The notes beneath the pieces were generated by a model. The model saw only the letters and a program-made list of their open reading frames with translations, was not told where the DNA came from and ran no database searches. Shown one piece after another: positions 8,637 to 17,198 of a stretch of DNA of 58,068 nucleotides (the first letter of the stretch is position 1; the number at the start of each line of letters is the position of its first letter). A program made the position numbers and the translations under genes. The stretch comes from Paracoccaceae bacterium (GTDB taxonomy: Bacteria; Pseudomonadota; Alphaproteobacteria; Rhodobacterales; Rhodobacteraceae), in the NCBI GenBank assembly GCA_028284605.1, contig JANQRL010000026.1, forward strand, positions 1-58,068. Direction: 5' to 3'.

Positions 8637-9416
8637 TTACTCCGCCTTCACCTGCATGCCCCGGATCATCTTCAGCACCATCCGGCGGGGCATCAGCGGG
8701 GTCACCCAGTTCAGCATGACGCTCAGCATCGGGTTGTCGATGGCGTGGAGCTGCCCGGCCCGCATCGCGTTGTAACCCACCAGCGCCACCTTGCGGGGCG
8801 GGGCGGCGTTGTTGCCGAGCGAGGTGCCGGTGAGGTCGGCGGCGTCGAAGAACTCGGTGGCGACCGGCCCCGGGGCAAGCGCGGTGGAGGTCACGCCGTA
8901 GGGGCGCATCTCTTCATCGATGGCCATGGAGAAACTCGTCACGAAAGCCTTGGTCGCATAATAGACCGCCTGGAACGGCCCCGGCACCATGGCGGCCGTG
9001 GACGAGACCTGGAGCATCCGGCCCTTCCCCCGCGCCTTCATCCTGGCGCCGAAGAGGTGGCTCAGCGTCACCGGGGCCTTCACGTTGAGGTCGATCATGG
9101 CGAGGTCGCGGTTGAGGTCGCGCTCCAGAAACTCGCCCTGGCCGCCGAAGCCTGCATTGTTCATCAGGACGCCGATCTCGACCCCCAGAGCCTCGACTGC
9201 CTGGAAGAGCTTCTGCGGCCCGCCCTCGGTGCCAAGATCGAGCGGGATCGTGTGGACTGTGACCTCATGTGCTGCCTCAAGATCGGCCTTCAGCGCGTCA
9301 AGGGCCTCGGCCCGGCGGGCGGTGATGACCAGATCGCCGCCCTTCTCGGCATGGATGCGGGCCAGTTCACGGCCGATGCCGGAGGAGGCGCCGGTGATCA
9401 GGGCGGTGTCGGGCAT
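8637..9416 (-). CDS. SDR family NAD(P)-dependent oxidoreductase
   Basis: Classical short-chain dehydrogenase/reductase, 259 aa. It shows the cofactor loop 'ALITGASSGIGRELARIHAE' (TGxxxGxG), the 'NNAG' motif in 'VLMNNAGFGGQG', the active-site Ser ('LQVSSTAAMVPG') and the catalytic 'YYATKAF' (YxxxK). An Arg pair after the second beta-strand ('TARR') favours NADP(H). The C-terminal 'MLSVMLNWVTPLMPRRMVLK' resembles the membrane-associating tail of DltE/YqjQ-like SDRs. The substrate is unknown. The gene follows gcrA on the same strand with a 15-bp gap, so it may be cotranscribed. Confidence 0.88.
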   Translation of the reverse strand: MPDTALITGASSGIGRELARIHAEKGGDLVITARRAEALDALKADLEAAHEVTVHTIPLDLGTEGGPQKLFQAVEALGVEIGVLMNNAGFGGQGEFLERDLNRDLAMIDLNVKAPVTLSHLFGARMKARGKGRMLQVSSTAAMVPGPFQAVYYATKAFVTSFSMAIDEEMRPYGVTSTALAPGPVATEFFDAADLTGTSLGNNAAPPRKVALVGYNAMRAGQLHAIDNPMLSVMLNWVTPLMPRRMVLKMIRGMQVKAE

Positions 9417-9431
9417 CGGCGGCTCCCGGGG

Positions 9432-10007
9432 TCAGCGGCGCCGGTCGCGGCGGCTCGACATCGGCTGGAACGCGACGCCGACATGGGCTTCGCAATAGGG
9501 CTTGCCGGGCTGGACGGGGAGGCCGCAGAACCAGAAATCCGCGGTGGCCGGGTCGCCGATGGGCCATTTGCAGGTCCGCTCGGTCAGTTCCATCAGGCTG
9601 ATCTTCCGCGCGGATTTCTCCACCTCGTTGACCTTGGCGAGCGCCTCGGGGCTGATCTCGTTGGCCGAGGGCTGCGGCGGCAGCGGCTGGCCGGCGGGGA
9701 TGATCGCCCGGCGCGCCGCGCTCATCGGCGGGGCGGTGTCCTCGGCCGGTTCCGCCCTGGCTGGTGCCGCCTCGGCGGCGGCGGGTTTGGCCTGGGCCTT
9801 GGCGGGCTTCGCCGGTGCCGGTTTCTCCTTGGCCGGCGCGGCGCCGTTGCCGCCCGATCCGGCGCGGTTCGACAGGCCGAGGCGATGCACCTTGCCGATC
9901 ACCGCGTTGCGGGTGACGCCGCCCAGCTCCTTGGCGATCTGGCTGGCCGACTGGCCCTCGCCCCACATCTTCTTCAAGAGCTCGACCCGCTCGTCGGTCC
10001 AGGACAT
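9432..10007 (-). CDS. gcrA: GcrA family cell cycle regulator
   Basis: GcrA is an alphaproteobacterial transcription factor that binds sigma-70 RNA polymerase and activates cell-cycle promoters, often those methylated by CcrM. The N-terminal 'MSWTDERVELLKKMWGEGQS' with 'NAVIGKVHRLGL' is the diagnostic helix-turn-helix. A long Ala/Pro/Lys-rich linker follows (about residues 50-95), then the C-terminal sigma-interacting domain with 'CKWPIGDP', 'FWFCGLP' and 'YCEAHVGVAFQP'. The start at 10007 is supported by GAGG 7 bp upstream. 191 aa, typical of Rhodobacterales GcrA. Confidence 0.95.
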   Translation of the reverse strand: MSWTDERVELLKKMWGEGQSASQIAKELGGVTRNAVIGKVHRLGLSNRAGSGGNGAAPAKEKPAPAKPAKAQAKPAAAEAAPARAEPAEDTAPPMSAARRAIIPAGQPLPPQPSANEISPEALAKVNEVEKSARKISLMELTERTCKWPIGDPATADFWFCGLPVQPGKPYCEAHVGVAFQPMSSRRDRRR

Positions 10008-10103
10008 CCGTGTTTCCTCGCTAGAGTGACGTGTCGCGGGGGCCATTCCCGCGCCGATCCCCTATAGTAGTGACCCCGGCCGGGGATACAAGCCGGAGCG
10101 GTC

Positions 10104-11006
10104 TCAGCGCCCGGCCCCCGCGCTCGGCAGGACCGGCGGTTTCGGGCGCCGCGCCTCGCGCCAGGCCAGAAGCGCCGCGCCCGCCACGATGATCGCCGCA
10201 CCGATATAGGACACCGCATCGGGCACTGCGCCGAAGATGGCGAGGTCGAAGAGCGCGGCGAAGATCAGGGTGACGTAGCTGAAGGGCGTCACCAGGCTCG
10301 CCTCCGCCCGGGCCATGGCGTTGACGAAACAGGCCTGAGCCGCGGCCATCAGGAGGCCGAGGGCGACGAGCACCGCCCATTGCCCGCCTGTCGGATTCTG
10401 CCAGACCGGGATCATCAGAGTGGCGGTTAGGAGCCAGCCGATGGCGTTGTTGATCAGCAGAATCTGGAGCGGGGATTCGCGGTTCGCCAGCTTCTTGATG
10501 AAGATCAGTTCGAGCCCCATGACCATCGCCGCCCCGAGCGCCAGAAGCGCGGCGGCCTGAAAGCTCTCCGGCCCGGGCCGCAGCAGCACCAGCGCCCCGG
10601 CGAGCGCGATGGCCGCGGCGGCCCAGCGGATACGACCCACCCGCTCGCCCAGAAGCGGGATGGCGAGGATCATGCAGAAGACCGGGTTGAGGAAGCTGAT
10701 CGCGGTGGCGTCCGAAAGCGGGATCGTGGCCACGGCGGCGAACATCAGCGTGACGCCGGCGGCGCCGCAGATCGTGCGGGCGACATGCAGCTTCAGGTTC
10801 GGGGCGCTGATCTTCGGCCGCATCACGGCGGCGACCGTCAGAAGGCCAATGAAGGCAAAGACGAACCGCCCATGGGTGATCTGGAGCGGGTGCAGCGGCT
10901 CGCCGAGTGTCGGTGTGCCGAGGGCCTTCGCGCAGAGCGTCGTTCCCGCGATGAAGGCGGTGGCTGAGAGCATCAGGGCGATGGCGAGGGGCGGGTTCGG
11001 GGCCAT
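10104..11006 (-). CDS. DMT superfamily (EamA) transporter
   Basis: 300-aa integral membrane protein with about ten predicted transmembrane helices in two EamA repeats, the first opening 'LAIALMLSATAFIAGTTLCA' and the second around 'LLALGAAMVMGLELIF'. EamA proteins are inner-membrane drug/metabolite exporters, often of amino acids or S-adenosylmethionine; the substrate cannot be predicted. The start at 11006 (MAPNPPLAI) is chosen over 11057 because it places the first membrane helix at the usual distance. It is transcribed divergently from the ClbS-like gene with a short shared upstream region. Confidence 0.85.
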   Translation of the reverse strand: MAPNPPLAIALMLSATAFIAGTTLCAKALGTPTLGEPLHPLQITHGRFVFAFIGLLTVAAVMRPKISAPNLKLHVARTICGAAGVTLMFAAVATIPLSDATAISFLNPVFCMILAIPLLGERVGRIRWAAAAIALAGALVLLRPGPESFQAAALLALGAAMVMGLELIFIKKLANRESPLQILLINNAIGWLLTATLMIPVWQNPTGGQWAVLVALGLLMAAAQACFVNAMARAEASLVTPFSYVTLIFAALFDLAIFGAVPDAVSYIGAAIIVAGAALLAWREARRPKPPVLPSAGAGR

Positions 11007-11112
11007 GGCCTTCTGTGATCCGCCGCACCGGCGGGTGCAAGATTTGATCCGGGTCAAGGCGGGTCCCGGGCGCTCCGATCAGATGGCGGCAGGATCAGAT
11101 GGGGAGCCCGAC

Positions 11113-11613
11113 ATGCCCGCGCAGACCAAGGAAGACCTGATTGCCGTGTCTGAAAAGGAATATGCCAAGCTGGAGAAGAGCCTTGGTCAGGTCACGGAAG
11201 AGGCCGGCCTGCTGAAGCGCGAGGAGGACACGTCGATCAAGGACCTCGTCGTCCATCGCGCCCATTGGATCGATCTCTTCCTCGGCTGGTATGAGGATGG
11301 CAAGGCGGGACGGGAGGTACATATCCCGGCGCCGGGCTACAATTGGGGGCAGCTCAAAGCCTACAACGCTGACCTCCGCGCGAAGACCGCCGATATCGGC
11401 TGGGACGAGGCATTGACTACACTCGCCGAAAGACACGGCGCGCTGATGGCGCTGATCGGCGACCTCGACAACGATCAGCTTTACGGTGGTCCGATGCCGG
11501 GCGGGGGCAAGAACAAGTGGACCACGGGGCGCTTCGCCGAGGCGTCCGGTCCGTCCCACTACCGGTCCGCGACGAAATGGGTCCGCGCCTGTCTGCGCGC
11601 CGACGCGGCCTAA
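11113..11613 (+). CDS. ClbS/DfsB family four-helix bundle protein
   Basis: 166-aa protein of the ClbS/DfsB (formerly DUF1706) family, a DinB-like four-helix bundle. 'TKEDLIAVSEKEYAKLEKSL' opens the first helix. 'IKDLVVHRAHWIDLFLGWYE' and 'IPAPGYNWGQLKAYN' are the recognisable family blocks, and the C-terminal 'ASGPSHYRSATKWVRACLRA' is typical. In E. coli ClbS hydrolyses the genotoxin colibactin; in most genomes the role is unknown. GGGGAG 7 bp before ATG 11113 supports this start over 11083. No toxin cluster is nearby. Confidence 0.8.
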   Translation: MPAQTKEDLIAVSEKEYAKLEKSLGQVTEEAGLLKREEDTSIKDLVVHRAHWIDLFLGWYEDGKAGREVHIPAPGYNWGQLKAYNADLRAKTADIGWDEALTTLAERHGALMALIGDLDNDQLYGGPMPGGGKNKWTTGRFAEASGPSHYRSATKWVRACLRADAA

Positions 11614-11623
11614 GCGCCGGGGC

Positions 11624-12304
11624 CTACTCGGCCGCCGCGCGCGGTCGGCCCCGGGCGAGGGCGGCCAAATGCGGCACGAAGAAGGAGGCCGGCTTGTCCG
11701 CCAGCGCCGCCGCGCCGCCCATCCGGTGCGCATCGAGGTAATCCGCGACAAGGGCGAAGCCGAGCGCATAGCCGAGCCAGAGCGGCTTCTCGCCATGGCC
11801 GAAGAACCAGTCGGTGTGATCGTAATCCGCACGGCGCCAGTCGAGCAGCGCCCGGCGGGCCCAGTGCATCAGCTCCTCGGGGCCGACCGCCTGTTCCCAA
11901 GGTTCGGGCACCGTGCCCAGCGCCTGAACCACGAAATGCCCGGCGAGCCCCTCGCTGACCAGCGCCTCGCCGAGGGTTTCGCCATACCCCGCCTCATCGC
12001 GGCGCAGGACGTGATGCAATTCGTGGACAATGGTGCGTTCATAGGCGCTGCCCGGGCCGAGGGAGAGTGCCCGGTTGTCGGGGTCGAGGGCGATCTCGAT
12101 CTCCCGCCGGCGCGGGCAGAACCCGCCGACCCCGTCGGCCGCGATGGTGGCCCGCGGCCAGACGCGGATCACCACGTCGGTCCGGGGGATGTCCACGACC
12201 GCCATGGCCGCCGCCTCGGCCCGGGCAAGGCCCTCGAGGAGGGGGGTACGGAGCGCCTCCAGCCGGCCGCTGGCGCCGAGGATATGGGGAACGAGATTGG
12301 CCAT
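11624..12304 (-). CDS. DUF2268-like putative Zn-dependent protease
   Basis: 226-aa protein with a metalloprotease HExxH in 'ERTIVHELHHVLRRDEAG' (about residues 90-95) and a downstream acidic residue in 'LGEALVSEGLAGHFVVQ' that fits the third zinc ligand (HExxH...E). This layout and the 'EKPLWLGYALGFALVADYLD' helix are those of DUF2268 predicted Zn-dependent proteases. No signal peptide is apparent, so it is probably cytoplasmic. The start at 12304 (MANLVPHILG) is chosen because the longer frame upstream is Arg/Pro-rich and crosses the palindrome at 12329. It is convergent with the ClbS-like gene, with 10 bp between their stop codons. Confidence 0.75.
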   Translation of the reverse strand: MANLVPHILGASGRLEALRTPLLEGLARAEAAAMAVVDIPRTDVVIRVWPRATIAADGVGGFCPRRREIEIALDPDNRALSLGPGSAYERTIVHELHHVLRRDEAGYGETLGEALVSEGLAGHFVVQALGTVPEPWEQAVGPEELMHWARRALLDWRRADYDHTDWFFGHGEKPLWLGYALGFALVADYLDAHRMGGAAALADKPASFFVPHLAALARGRPRAAAE

Positions 12305-12328
12305 CGCGGGGAAGCTAGGGCGGGCGCC

Positions 12329-12346
12329 CGTATGCTCAAGCATACG
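12329..12346. promoter_or_regulatory. palindrome upstream of the DUF2268 gene
   Basis: Perfect 8-bp arms (CGTATGCT / AGCATACG) around a 2-bp centre, 25 bp upstream of the start at 12304 and 75 bp before the arg leader peptide. Its position suits an operator or a 5' UTR hairpin. No binding protein is implied by the sequence. Confidence 0.35.
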
Positions 12347-12420
12347 ATTGTATGGCGCGGCGGTCCGGCGCGCGGGACTTCGCCCTTCCCAAGCCGGTGC
12401 GAAGGCGCTAGAGGGGCGGC

Positions 12421-12465
12421 ATGGCACAGTTGAGCCCCCAGACCGCGCGCCGACGCCGACGCTGA
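12421..12465 (+). CDS. arginine-rich leader peptide upstream of argD
   Basis: Short open frame encoding the 14-residue peptide MAQLSPQTARRRRR and then TGA. It ends in five consecutive Arg codons (CGC CGA CGC CGA CGC) directly before the stop. A GAGGGG Shine-Dalgarno sequence sits 5 bp before the ATG. The stop is 98 bp upstream of the arginine-biosynthesis gene argD, and GC-rich hairpins lie in between. This is the classic layout of a ribosome-stalling attenuator (as in trp, his and thr operons), here for arginine. The peptide itself would have no other function. Transcription attenuation is inferred, not shown. Confidence 0.7.
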   Translation: MAQLSPQTARRRRR

Positions 12466-12472
12466 TCCGGCT

Positions 12473-12543
12473 CCCCCGGGCTACGGCCCGCTGTGCCTTT
12501 CCCCAACGTTGACTTGCCCCGGCCGCTCAGGCATCCCCGGGGC
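12473..12543 (+). promoter_or_regulatory. putative arginine attenuator hairpins
   Basis: Two stems lie between the leader peptide and argD. Stem 1: CGGGC(TACG)GCCCG at 12477-12490, capped by a stable UACG tetraloop and followed by CTGTGCCTTT. Stem 2: GCCCCGG at 12516-12522 with CCGGGGC at 12537-12543, ending 11 bp before the argD AAGGA ribosome site. The CCCCCGGG block at 12473-12480 can also pair with CCCCGGGG at 12535-12542, giving alternative folds. A strong U-tract is absent, so stem 2 might act on translation initiation rather than termination. Confidence 0.45.
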
Positions 12544-12563
12544 TTCGCCTCAAGGACCCAGAG

Positions 12564-13736
12564 ATGATCCCTGCCGTTCTGCCGACCTATAACCGCGCGC
12601 CGCTTTCGTTTGTGAAAGGCGAAGGCTCCTGGCTGATCGAGGCGGACGGGCGACGCTTTCTCGATCTGGGCGCGGGGATCGCGGTGAATGCGCTGGGCCA
12701 TGCCCATCCGGCGCTCGTTGAGGCGCTGACCGACCAGGCGAACGCGCTCTGGCATGTCTCGAACCTCTACCGGATCGCGCCGCAGGAGAAGTTGGCGGAG
12801 CGTCTGGTGGAACTGACCTTCGCCGATACGGTGTTTTTCACCAATTCCGGCACCGAAAGCTGCGAACTGGCGGTGAAGATGGCCCGGAAGTACCGCGCGG
12901 CGCGCGGCGAGGACCGGCCCGTCATCCTGACCTTCGAGGGCTCGTTTCATGGTCGGTCGAGCGCCGGGATCGCGGCGGCGGGATCGGCGAAGATGACCGA
13001 CGGCTTCGGCCCGCTCCTGCCCGGGTTCCGGCACCTGCCCTGGGGCGATCCTGACGCGCTGAAGGCCGCGGCGGCGGAGCCCGATGTCGGCGCGATCCTC
13101 GTCGAACCGGTCCAGGGCGAGGGCGGCATACGGCCCCTTGAGGACGGTCTACTGAAGGAAATCCGCGCGCTCTGCGACGAACATGGGCTCCTCCTGATCC
13201 TCGACGAGGTGCAATGCGGCGTCGGGCGCACCGGGCGGCTCTTTGCCCATGAATGGGCCGGGATCGCGCCGGATATCATGATGGTCGCGAAGGGGATCGG
13301 CGGCGGCTTCCCCCTCGGCGCGGTGCTGGCCACCGAAGGTGCGGCCGGCGGGATGACCGCGGGCACCCATGGCTCCACCTATGGCGGCAATCCCCTCGCC
13401 TGTGCCGTCGGGCTCAAGGTGCTGGAGATCGTCGCCGATCCCGCCTTCCTCGACGCGGTGAACCGCAAGGCGGGGTTCCTGCGCCAAAAGCTCGAAGGGC
13501 TCGTGGCCGCGCATCCGGACGTCTTTGAGGGCGTGCGCGGTGAGGGGCTGATGCTGGGCCTCAGATGCCGGGCGGCGAATACGGACGTGGTGGCGGCGGG
13601 CTACGGCGAAGAGGTGCTCACCGTCCCGGCCGCGGACAACGTGGTGCGGCTCCTGCCGGCGCTGACCATCTCCGAAGACGAGATCGCCGCGGGCGTGGAC
13701 CGGCTCGACGCCGCCGCCCGGACCCTGGCCTCCTGA
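12564..13736 (+). CDS. argD: acetylornithine aminotransferase
   Basis: PLP enzyme that transaminates N-acetylglutamate semialdehyde to N-acetylornithine (arginine pathway) and in some species also acts in lysine biosynthesis. The 390-aa sequence carries '[20 protein letters not shown]' (phosphate binding), '[15 protein letters not shown]' (Asp to the PLP ring) and '[18 protein letters not shown]' with Schiff-base Lys243. '[16 protein letters not shown]' closes the active site. It is followed after 11 bp by argF, the next-but-one step of the pathway, and preceded by an Arg-rich leader peptide, so the pair forms an argDF operon probably controlled by arginine supply. A bifunctional 4-aminobutyrate role is less likely given the neighbour. 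Confidence 0.94.
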   Translation: MIPAVLPTYNRAPLSFVKGEGSWLIEADGRRFLDLGAGIAVNALGHAHPALVEALTDQANALWHVSNLYRIAPQEKLAERLVELTFADTVFFTNSGTESCELAVKMARKYRAARGEDRPVILTFEGSFHGRSSAGIAAAGSAKMTDGFGPLLPGFRHLPWGDPDALKAAAAEPDVGAILVEPVQGEGGIRPLEDGLLKEIRALCDEHGLLLILDEVQCGVGRTGRLFAHEWAGIAPDIMMVAKGIGGGFPLGAVLATEGAAGGMTAGTHGSTYGGNPLACAVGLKVLEIVADPAFLDAVNRKAGFLRQKLEGLVAAHPDVFEGVRGEGLMLGLRCRAANTDVVAAGYGEEVLTVPAADNVVRLLPALTISEDEIAAGVDRLDAAARTLAS

Positions 13737-13747
13737 GGGACGGAACG

Positions 13748-14653
13748 ATGCAGCATTTCCTCGATATCCACAAAACCGACCCGGACGCCCTGCGGAGCAT
13801 GATCGACACGGCGCGGGAGATGAAATCCGCCCGGAATGGCCGGCCGAAGGGGACCCCCGACGACACCAGGCCCCTGGCCGGCCACATGGTGGCGCTGATT
13901 TTCGAGAAACCCTCGACCCGGACCCGGATCAGTTTCGATGTCGGCGTGCGCCAGATGGGCGGGGAGACCATGGTGCTCTCGGGCAGCGACATGCAGCTCG
14001 GCCATGGCGAGACCATCGCCGACACGGCGCGGGTGCTCTCCCGCTATGTCGACCTGATCATGATCCGCACCTTCGAGGAGGCGACGCTTCTCGAGATGGC
14101 GGACTACGCCACGGTGCCGGTGATCAACGGGCTCACCAATCGCACCCATCCCTGCCAGATCATGGCCGATGTGATGACCTATGAGGAACATCGCGGCGGC
14201 ATCGCGGGCCGCAAGGTGGTCTGGTCCGGGGATGGCAACAACACTTTCGCAAGCTGGGCCCATGCGGCCGGGCAGTTCGGTTTCGATCTAACCTTCACGG
14301 GGCCGGAGACCCTCGACCCCGAGCCGGACCTGCATAGCGGCATCGCCATCGACCGCGATCCGGAGCGGGCGGTGGCCGGGGCCGACCTGGTCGTCACCGA
14401 TACCTGGGTCTCGATGCACGATCCGCAAAGCGCGCGGGAGCGGCGCCATAACCAGCTCCGGCCCTATCAGGTGAACGAGGAACTGATGGCGGCGGCGAAA
14501 CCGGACGCGCTCTTCATGCACTGCCTGCCGGCGCATCGCGACGACGAGGCGACGAGCGCGGTGATGGACGGGCCCCATTCGGTGATCTGGGACGAGGCGG
14601 AGAACCGGCTCCACGCGCAAAAGGCGATCCTGCGCTGGTGTCTGGGGGTGTAG
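13748..14653 (+). CDS. argF: ornithine carbamoyltransferase
   Basis: Anabolic OTCase making citrulline from ornithine and carbamoyl phosphate. The sequence shows the carbamoyl-phosphate site '[15 protein letters not shown]' (STRTR), '[14 protein letters not shown]' (HPxQ) and the ornithine/Cys-His site '[15 protein letters not shown]' (HCLP). 301 aa, the usual length. GAGGGACGG lies just before the ATG, 11 bp after the argD stop, so translation is probably linked. A twin palindrome starts 1 bp after its TAG stop and may end the arg transcript or protect its 3' end. Confidence 0.96.
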   Translation: MQHFLDIHKTDPDALRSMIDTAREMKSARNGRPKGTPDDTRPLAGHMVALIFEKPSTRTRISFDVGVRQMGGETMVLSGSDMQLGHGETIADTARVLSRYVDLIMIRTFEEATLLEMADYATVPVINGLTNRTHPCQIMADVMTYEEHRGGIAGRKVVWSGDGNNTFASWAHAAGQFGFDLTFTGPETLDPEPDLHSGIAIDRDPERAVAGADLVVTDTWVSMHDPQSARERRHNQLRPYQVNEELMAAAKPDALFMHCLPAHRDDEATSAVMDGPHSVIWDEAENRLHAQKAILRWCLGV

Positions 14654-14699
14654 CGATCCTTCGACGAAGGATCGGACCCGCGTTTTCGTCGAAAACGCG
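14654..14699. repeat. twin palindrome (argF-aroA)
   Basis: Two 21-bp palindromes 4 bp apart: 14654-14674 (10-bp arms, centre TTCGACGAA) and 14679-14699 (10-bp arms, centre TTCGTCGAA). The second centre is the exact reverse complement of the first. It begins one base after the argF stop codon. There is no U-tract; a terminator or mRNA 3' stabiliser is possible. Confidence 0.75.
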
Positions 14700-14753
14700 T
14701 TTACCCCCCGGCGGCGCCCGGCTAACAGGCTGCGGCAATCCCGGAGAAGCCCC

Positions 14754-16103
14754 ATGTCCGCCCACGGCCCCGTCCTCCCGATGACCGCCCGCCGCGCCGG
14801 CCCGCTCACCGGCGTGGCCGAGGTGCCGGGCGACAAGTCGATCTCGCACCGGTCCCTGATCCTCGGCGCGCTCAGCGTCGGCGAGACCAGGGTGACCGGG
14901 CTTCTGGAAGGCCAGGATGTGCTCGACACTGCTGCGGCGATGCGCGCCTTCGGGGCCGAGGTGACGCGGGAGGAGGATGGCACCTGGTCGATCCACGGTG
15001 TCGGTGTCGGCGGCTTCGCGGAACCCGACCGGGTGATCGATTGCGGCAATTCCGGCACCGGGGTGCGGCTCATCATCGGGGCGATGGCGACCTCGCCGAT
15101 CACCGCGACCTTCACCGGCGACGCCTCGCTCAACAGCCGGCCGATGGGACGCGTCACGGACCCGCTTTCGCTCCTCGGCGCGCAGGCCGTGGGTCGCGAG
15201 GGCGGGCGGCTGCCGATGACTATCGTCGGCGCCCGGGATCCGATCCCGGCGCATTACACGGTTCCGGTGCCCTCGGCCCAGGTGAAGTCCGCCGTGCTGC
15301 TCGCCGGGCTCAACGCCCCCGGCCAGACCGTGGTGATCGAGCGCGAGGCGACGCGGGACCATACGGAGCGAATGCTCGCCGGGTTCGGTGCCGAAATCGC
15401 CGTGGAGGAGGCGGAAGAGGGCCGGGTCATCACCCTGACCGGCCAGCCGGAACTCGCGCCCCAGACCATCGCGGTCCCCCGTGATCCCTCCAGCGCCGCC
15501 TTCCCGGTCTGTGCCGCGCTGATCGTCCAGGGCTCCGACGTGCTGGTCCCGAATATCGGGCTCAATCCGACCCGGGCCGGGCTCTTCGAGACCCTGCGCG
15601 AGATGGGCGCCGACCTGACCTACGAAAACCTCCGGGAAGAGGGCGGCGAGCCGGTCGCCGATCTGCGCGCCCGCTACTCGCCTGACTTGAAGGGCATCGC
15701 GGTGCCGCCTGAACGCGCCGCGAGCATGATCGACGAATACCCGGTGCTCTCGGTCGTCGCGGCCTTCGCCGAGGGGTGCACGGAGATGCGCGGGGTCAAG
15801 GAGTTGCGCGTGAAGGAGAGCGACCGGATCGACGCCATGACCCGGGGCCTCCGCGCCTGCGGCGTGACGGTCGAGGAGGGCGAGGATTGGTGGGTCGTCG
15901 AGGGCCGCGGCGGCGCGGTGCCCGGCGGTGCCACGGTGGAAAGCCGTCTCGACCACCGCATCGCGATGTCCTTCCTTGTCCTGGGTCTGGCCACCGAGGC
16001 CCCGGTCACCGTCGACGATGCCGGCCCGATCGCCACCTCCTTCCCGATCTTCGAGCCGCTCATGGCGGGGCTGGGGGCCAGCCTGACGAGGAACAATTCG
16101 TGA
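14754..16103 (+). CDS. aroA: 3-phosphoshikimate 1-carboxyvinyltransferase (EPSP synthase)
   Basis: Sixth step of the shikimate pathway: transfers enolpyruvyl from PEP to shikimate-3-phosphate. The 449-aa sequence has '[18 protein letters not shown]' (about 25-42), '[17 protein letters not shown]' (95-111), '[12 protein letters not shown]', '[14 protein letters not shown]' (174-187), '[14 protein letters not shown]' (199-212) and '[12 protein letters not shown]' near the C-terminus. GDKS, SAQ-V-K, R-D-H-T-E and N-P-T-R fit the class II EPSPS motif set associated with glyphosate tolerance. However, the residue replaced by Ala in the tolerant CP4 enzyme is still Gly here (G101), so tolerance cannot be assumed. 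The stop overlaps the start of the GFA-family gene. Confidence 0.96.
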   Translation: MSAHGPVLPMTARRAGPLTGVAEVPGDKSISHRSLILGALSVGETRVTGLLEGQDVLDTAAAMRAFGAEVTREEDGTWSIHGVGVGGFAEPDRVIDCGNSGTGVRLIIGAMATSPITATFTGDASLNSRPMGRVTDPLSLLGAQAVGREGGRLPMTIVGARDPIPAHYTVPVPSAQVKSAVLLAGLNAPGQTVVIEREATRDHTERMLAGFGAEIAVEEAEEGRVITLTGQPELAPQTIAVPRDPSSAAFPVCAALIVQGSDVLVPNIGLNPTRAGLFETLREMGADLTYENLREEGGEPVADLRARYSPDLKGIAVPPERAASMIDEYPVLSVVAAFAEGCTEMRGVKELRVKESDRIDAMTRGLRACGVTVEEGEDWWVVEGRGGAVPGGATVESRLDHRIAMSFLVLGLATEAPVTVDDAGPIATSFPIFEPLMAGLGASLTRNNS

Positions 16104-16504
16104 CCACCGGCTCCTGCCTCTGCGGCGCAGTGCGCTACCGGGTCAGCGGAGCGCTCCGGCCGGTCATCGCTTGCCATTGCGCGCAGTGTCGCAAGACTTC
16201 GGGCCACCATGTCGCCGCGACCTCGGCGCCTCGGGAGAGTGTGGAGATCGAGGGGGAGGTCGCCTGGTACGCCTCCTCCGCCACCGCAAGGCGCGGGTTT
16301 TGCCCGGTCTGCGGCTCGAACCTTTTCTGGGATGGGCCGGGGGAGAACCTGTCAATCTTCGCCGGCACCCTCGACGGCGATCCAGGCGTGCGGCTGGCGG
16401 GCCATATCTTCTGCGCTGACAAAGGCGCCTATTACGAGATCGCCGATGGACTGCCCCAGGCAGAGGCCGACGACCCGGCGCTGACGACCCAGGTGGGCGG
16501 ATGA
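16100..16504 (+). CDS. GFA family protein
   Basis: 134-aa zinc protein of the GFA (glutathione-dependent formaldehyde-activating enzyme-like, CENP-V) fold. The metal ligands are visible: '[10 protein letters not shown]' (CxC), '[12 protein letters not shown]' (CxCxxC) and '[11 protein letters not shown]' (CxxC). The GTG start (16100) overlaps the aroA stop as GTGA, and its own stop overlaps the cmk ATG (ATGA), so it is translationally coupled on both sides with GAGGAA as the ribosome site. Most family members have no proven formaldehyde activity. Its position inside the aroA-cmk pair is a co-transcription fact, not evidence of a shikimate role. Confidence 0.85.
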   Translation: MTTGSCLCGAVRYRVSGALRPVIACHCAQCRKTSGHHVAATSAPRESVEIEGEVAWYASSATARRGFCPVCGSNLFWDGPGENLSIFAGTLDGDPGVRLAGHIFCADKGAYYEIADGLPQAEADDPALTTQVGG

Positions 16505-17115
16505 GTTTCACGGTCGCCATCGATGGGCCGGCAGCGGCCGGGAAGGGGACGATCTCCAGGGCCGTGGCCGCCCATTTCGGCTTCGCCCATCTCGATACCG
16601 GGCTGCTCTACCGGGCGGTCGCGGCTAAGTCCCTTGCCGGTGCGGCGCCGGAGGAGGCGGCCCGGGCGCTGACCACAGAAGACCTGGAGGCTAAGGGGTT
16701 GCGCACGGCGGAAGTCGCGCAGGAGGCAAGTCGGGTCGCAGTGATCCCCGAGGTCCGGGCCGCTCTGGTCGACTTCCAGCGGGCCTTCGCGGCGCGGGCC
16801 GGCGGCGCGGTGCTCGACGGGCGCGATATCGGGACGGTGATCTGCCCCGAGGCGGCGGTGAAGCTCTTCGTCACGGCGAGCCCCGAGGCGCGGGCCGAGC
16901 GGCGCTGGAGAGAGCTGCGCGAGCGGGGCCAGGCGGCCGATCTGGCCGAGGTGATCCGCGCCGTGGCCGAACGCGACGCCCGCGACCGCGACCGCGCGGC
17001 GGCGCCGCTCAGACCGGCGGCGGATGCGCTCCTGCTCGACACGACGGAGATGTCGGTCGCGGAGGCGGTGGAGGCCGCCATCGCCCATGTCGCCGCCCGG
17101 ACCGGCGCGGCCTGA
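16501..17115 (+). CDS. cmk: (d)CMP kinase
   Basis: Cytidylate kinase phosphorylating CMP/dCMP with ATP. The P-loop '[20 protein letters not shown]' (about 7-26) is the family form (GPxxxGKGT), followed by '[11 protein letters not shown]' (NMP binding), '[20 protein letters not shown]' and '[16 protein letters not shown]' (lid). 204 aa, slightly short but complete. It starts inside the GFA stop (ATGA). In many alphaproteobacteria aroA-cmk is followed by rpsA; here rpsA is absent from the window and an exported protein follows instead. Confidence 0.95.
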   Translation: MSFTVAIDGPAAAGKGTISRAVAAHFGFAHLDTGLLYRAVAAKSLAGAAPEEAARALTTEDLEAKGLRTAEVAQEASRVAVIPEVRAALVDFQRAFAARAGGAVLDGRDIGTVICPEAAVKLFVTASPEARAERRWRELRERGQAADLAEVIRAVAERDARDRDRAAAPLRPAADALLLDTTEMSVAEAVEAAIAHVAARTGAA

Positions 17116-17198
17116 GCCCGCCCCGTCACCGAAGCGTAGTTTGGACGCCGGCGCCTGGGGCGCTACGATCCGACCCATTCGCTACCGGAGGTCCGCCC

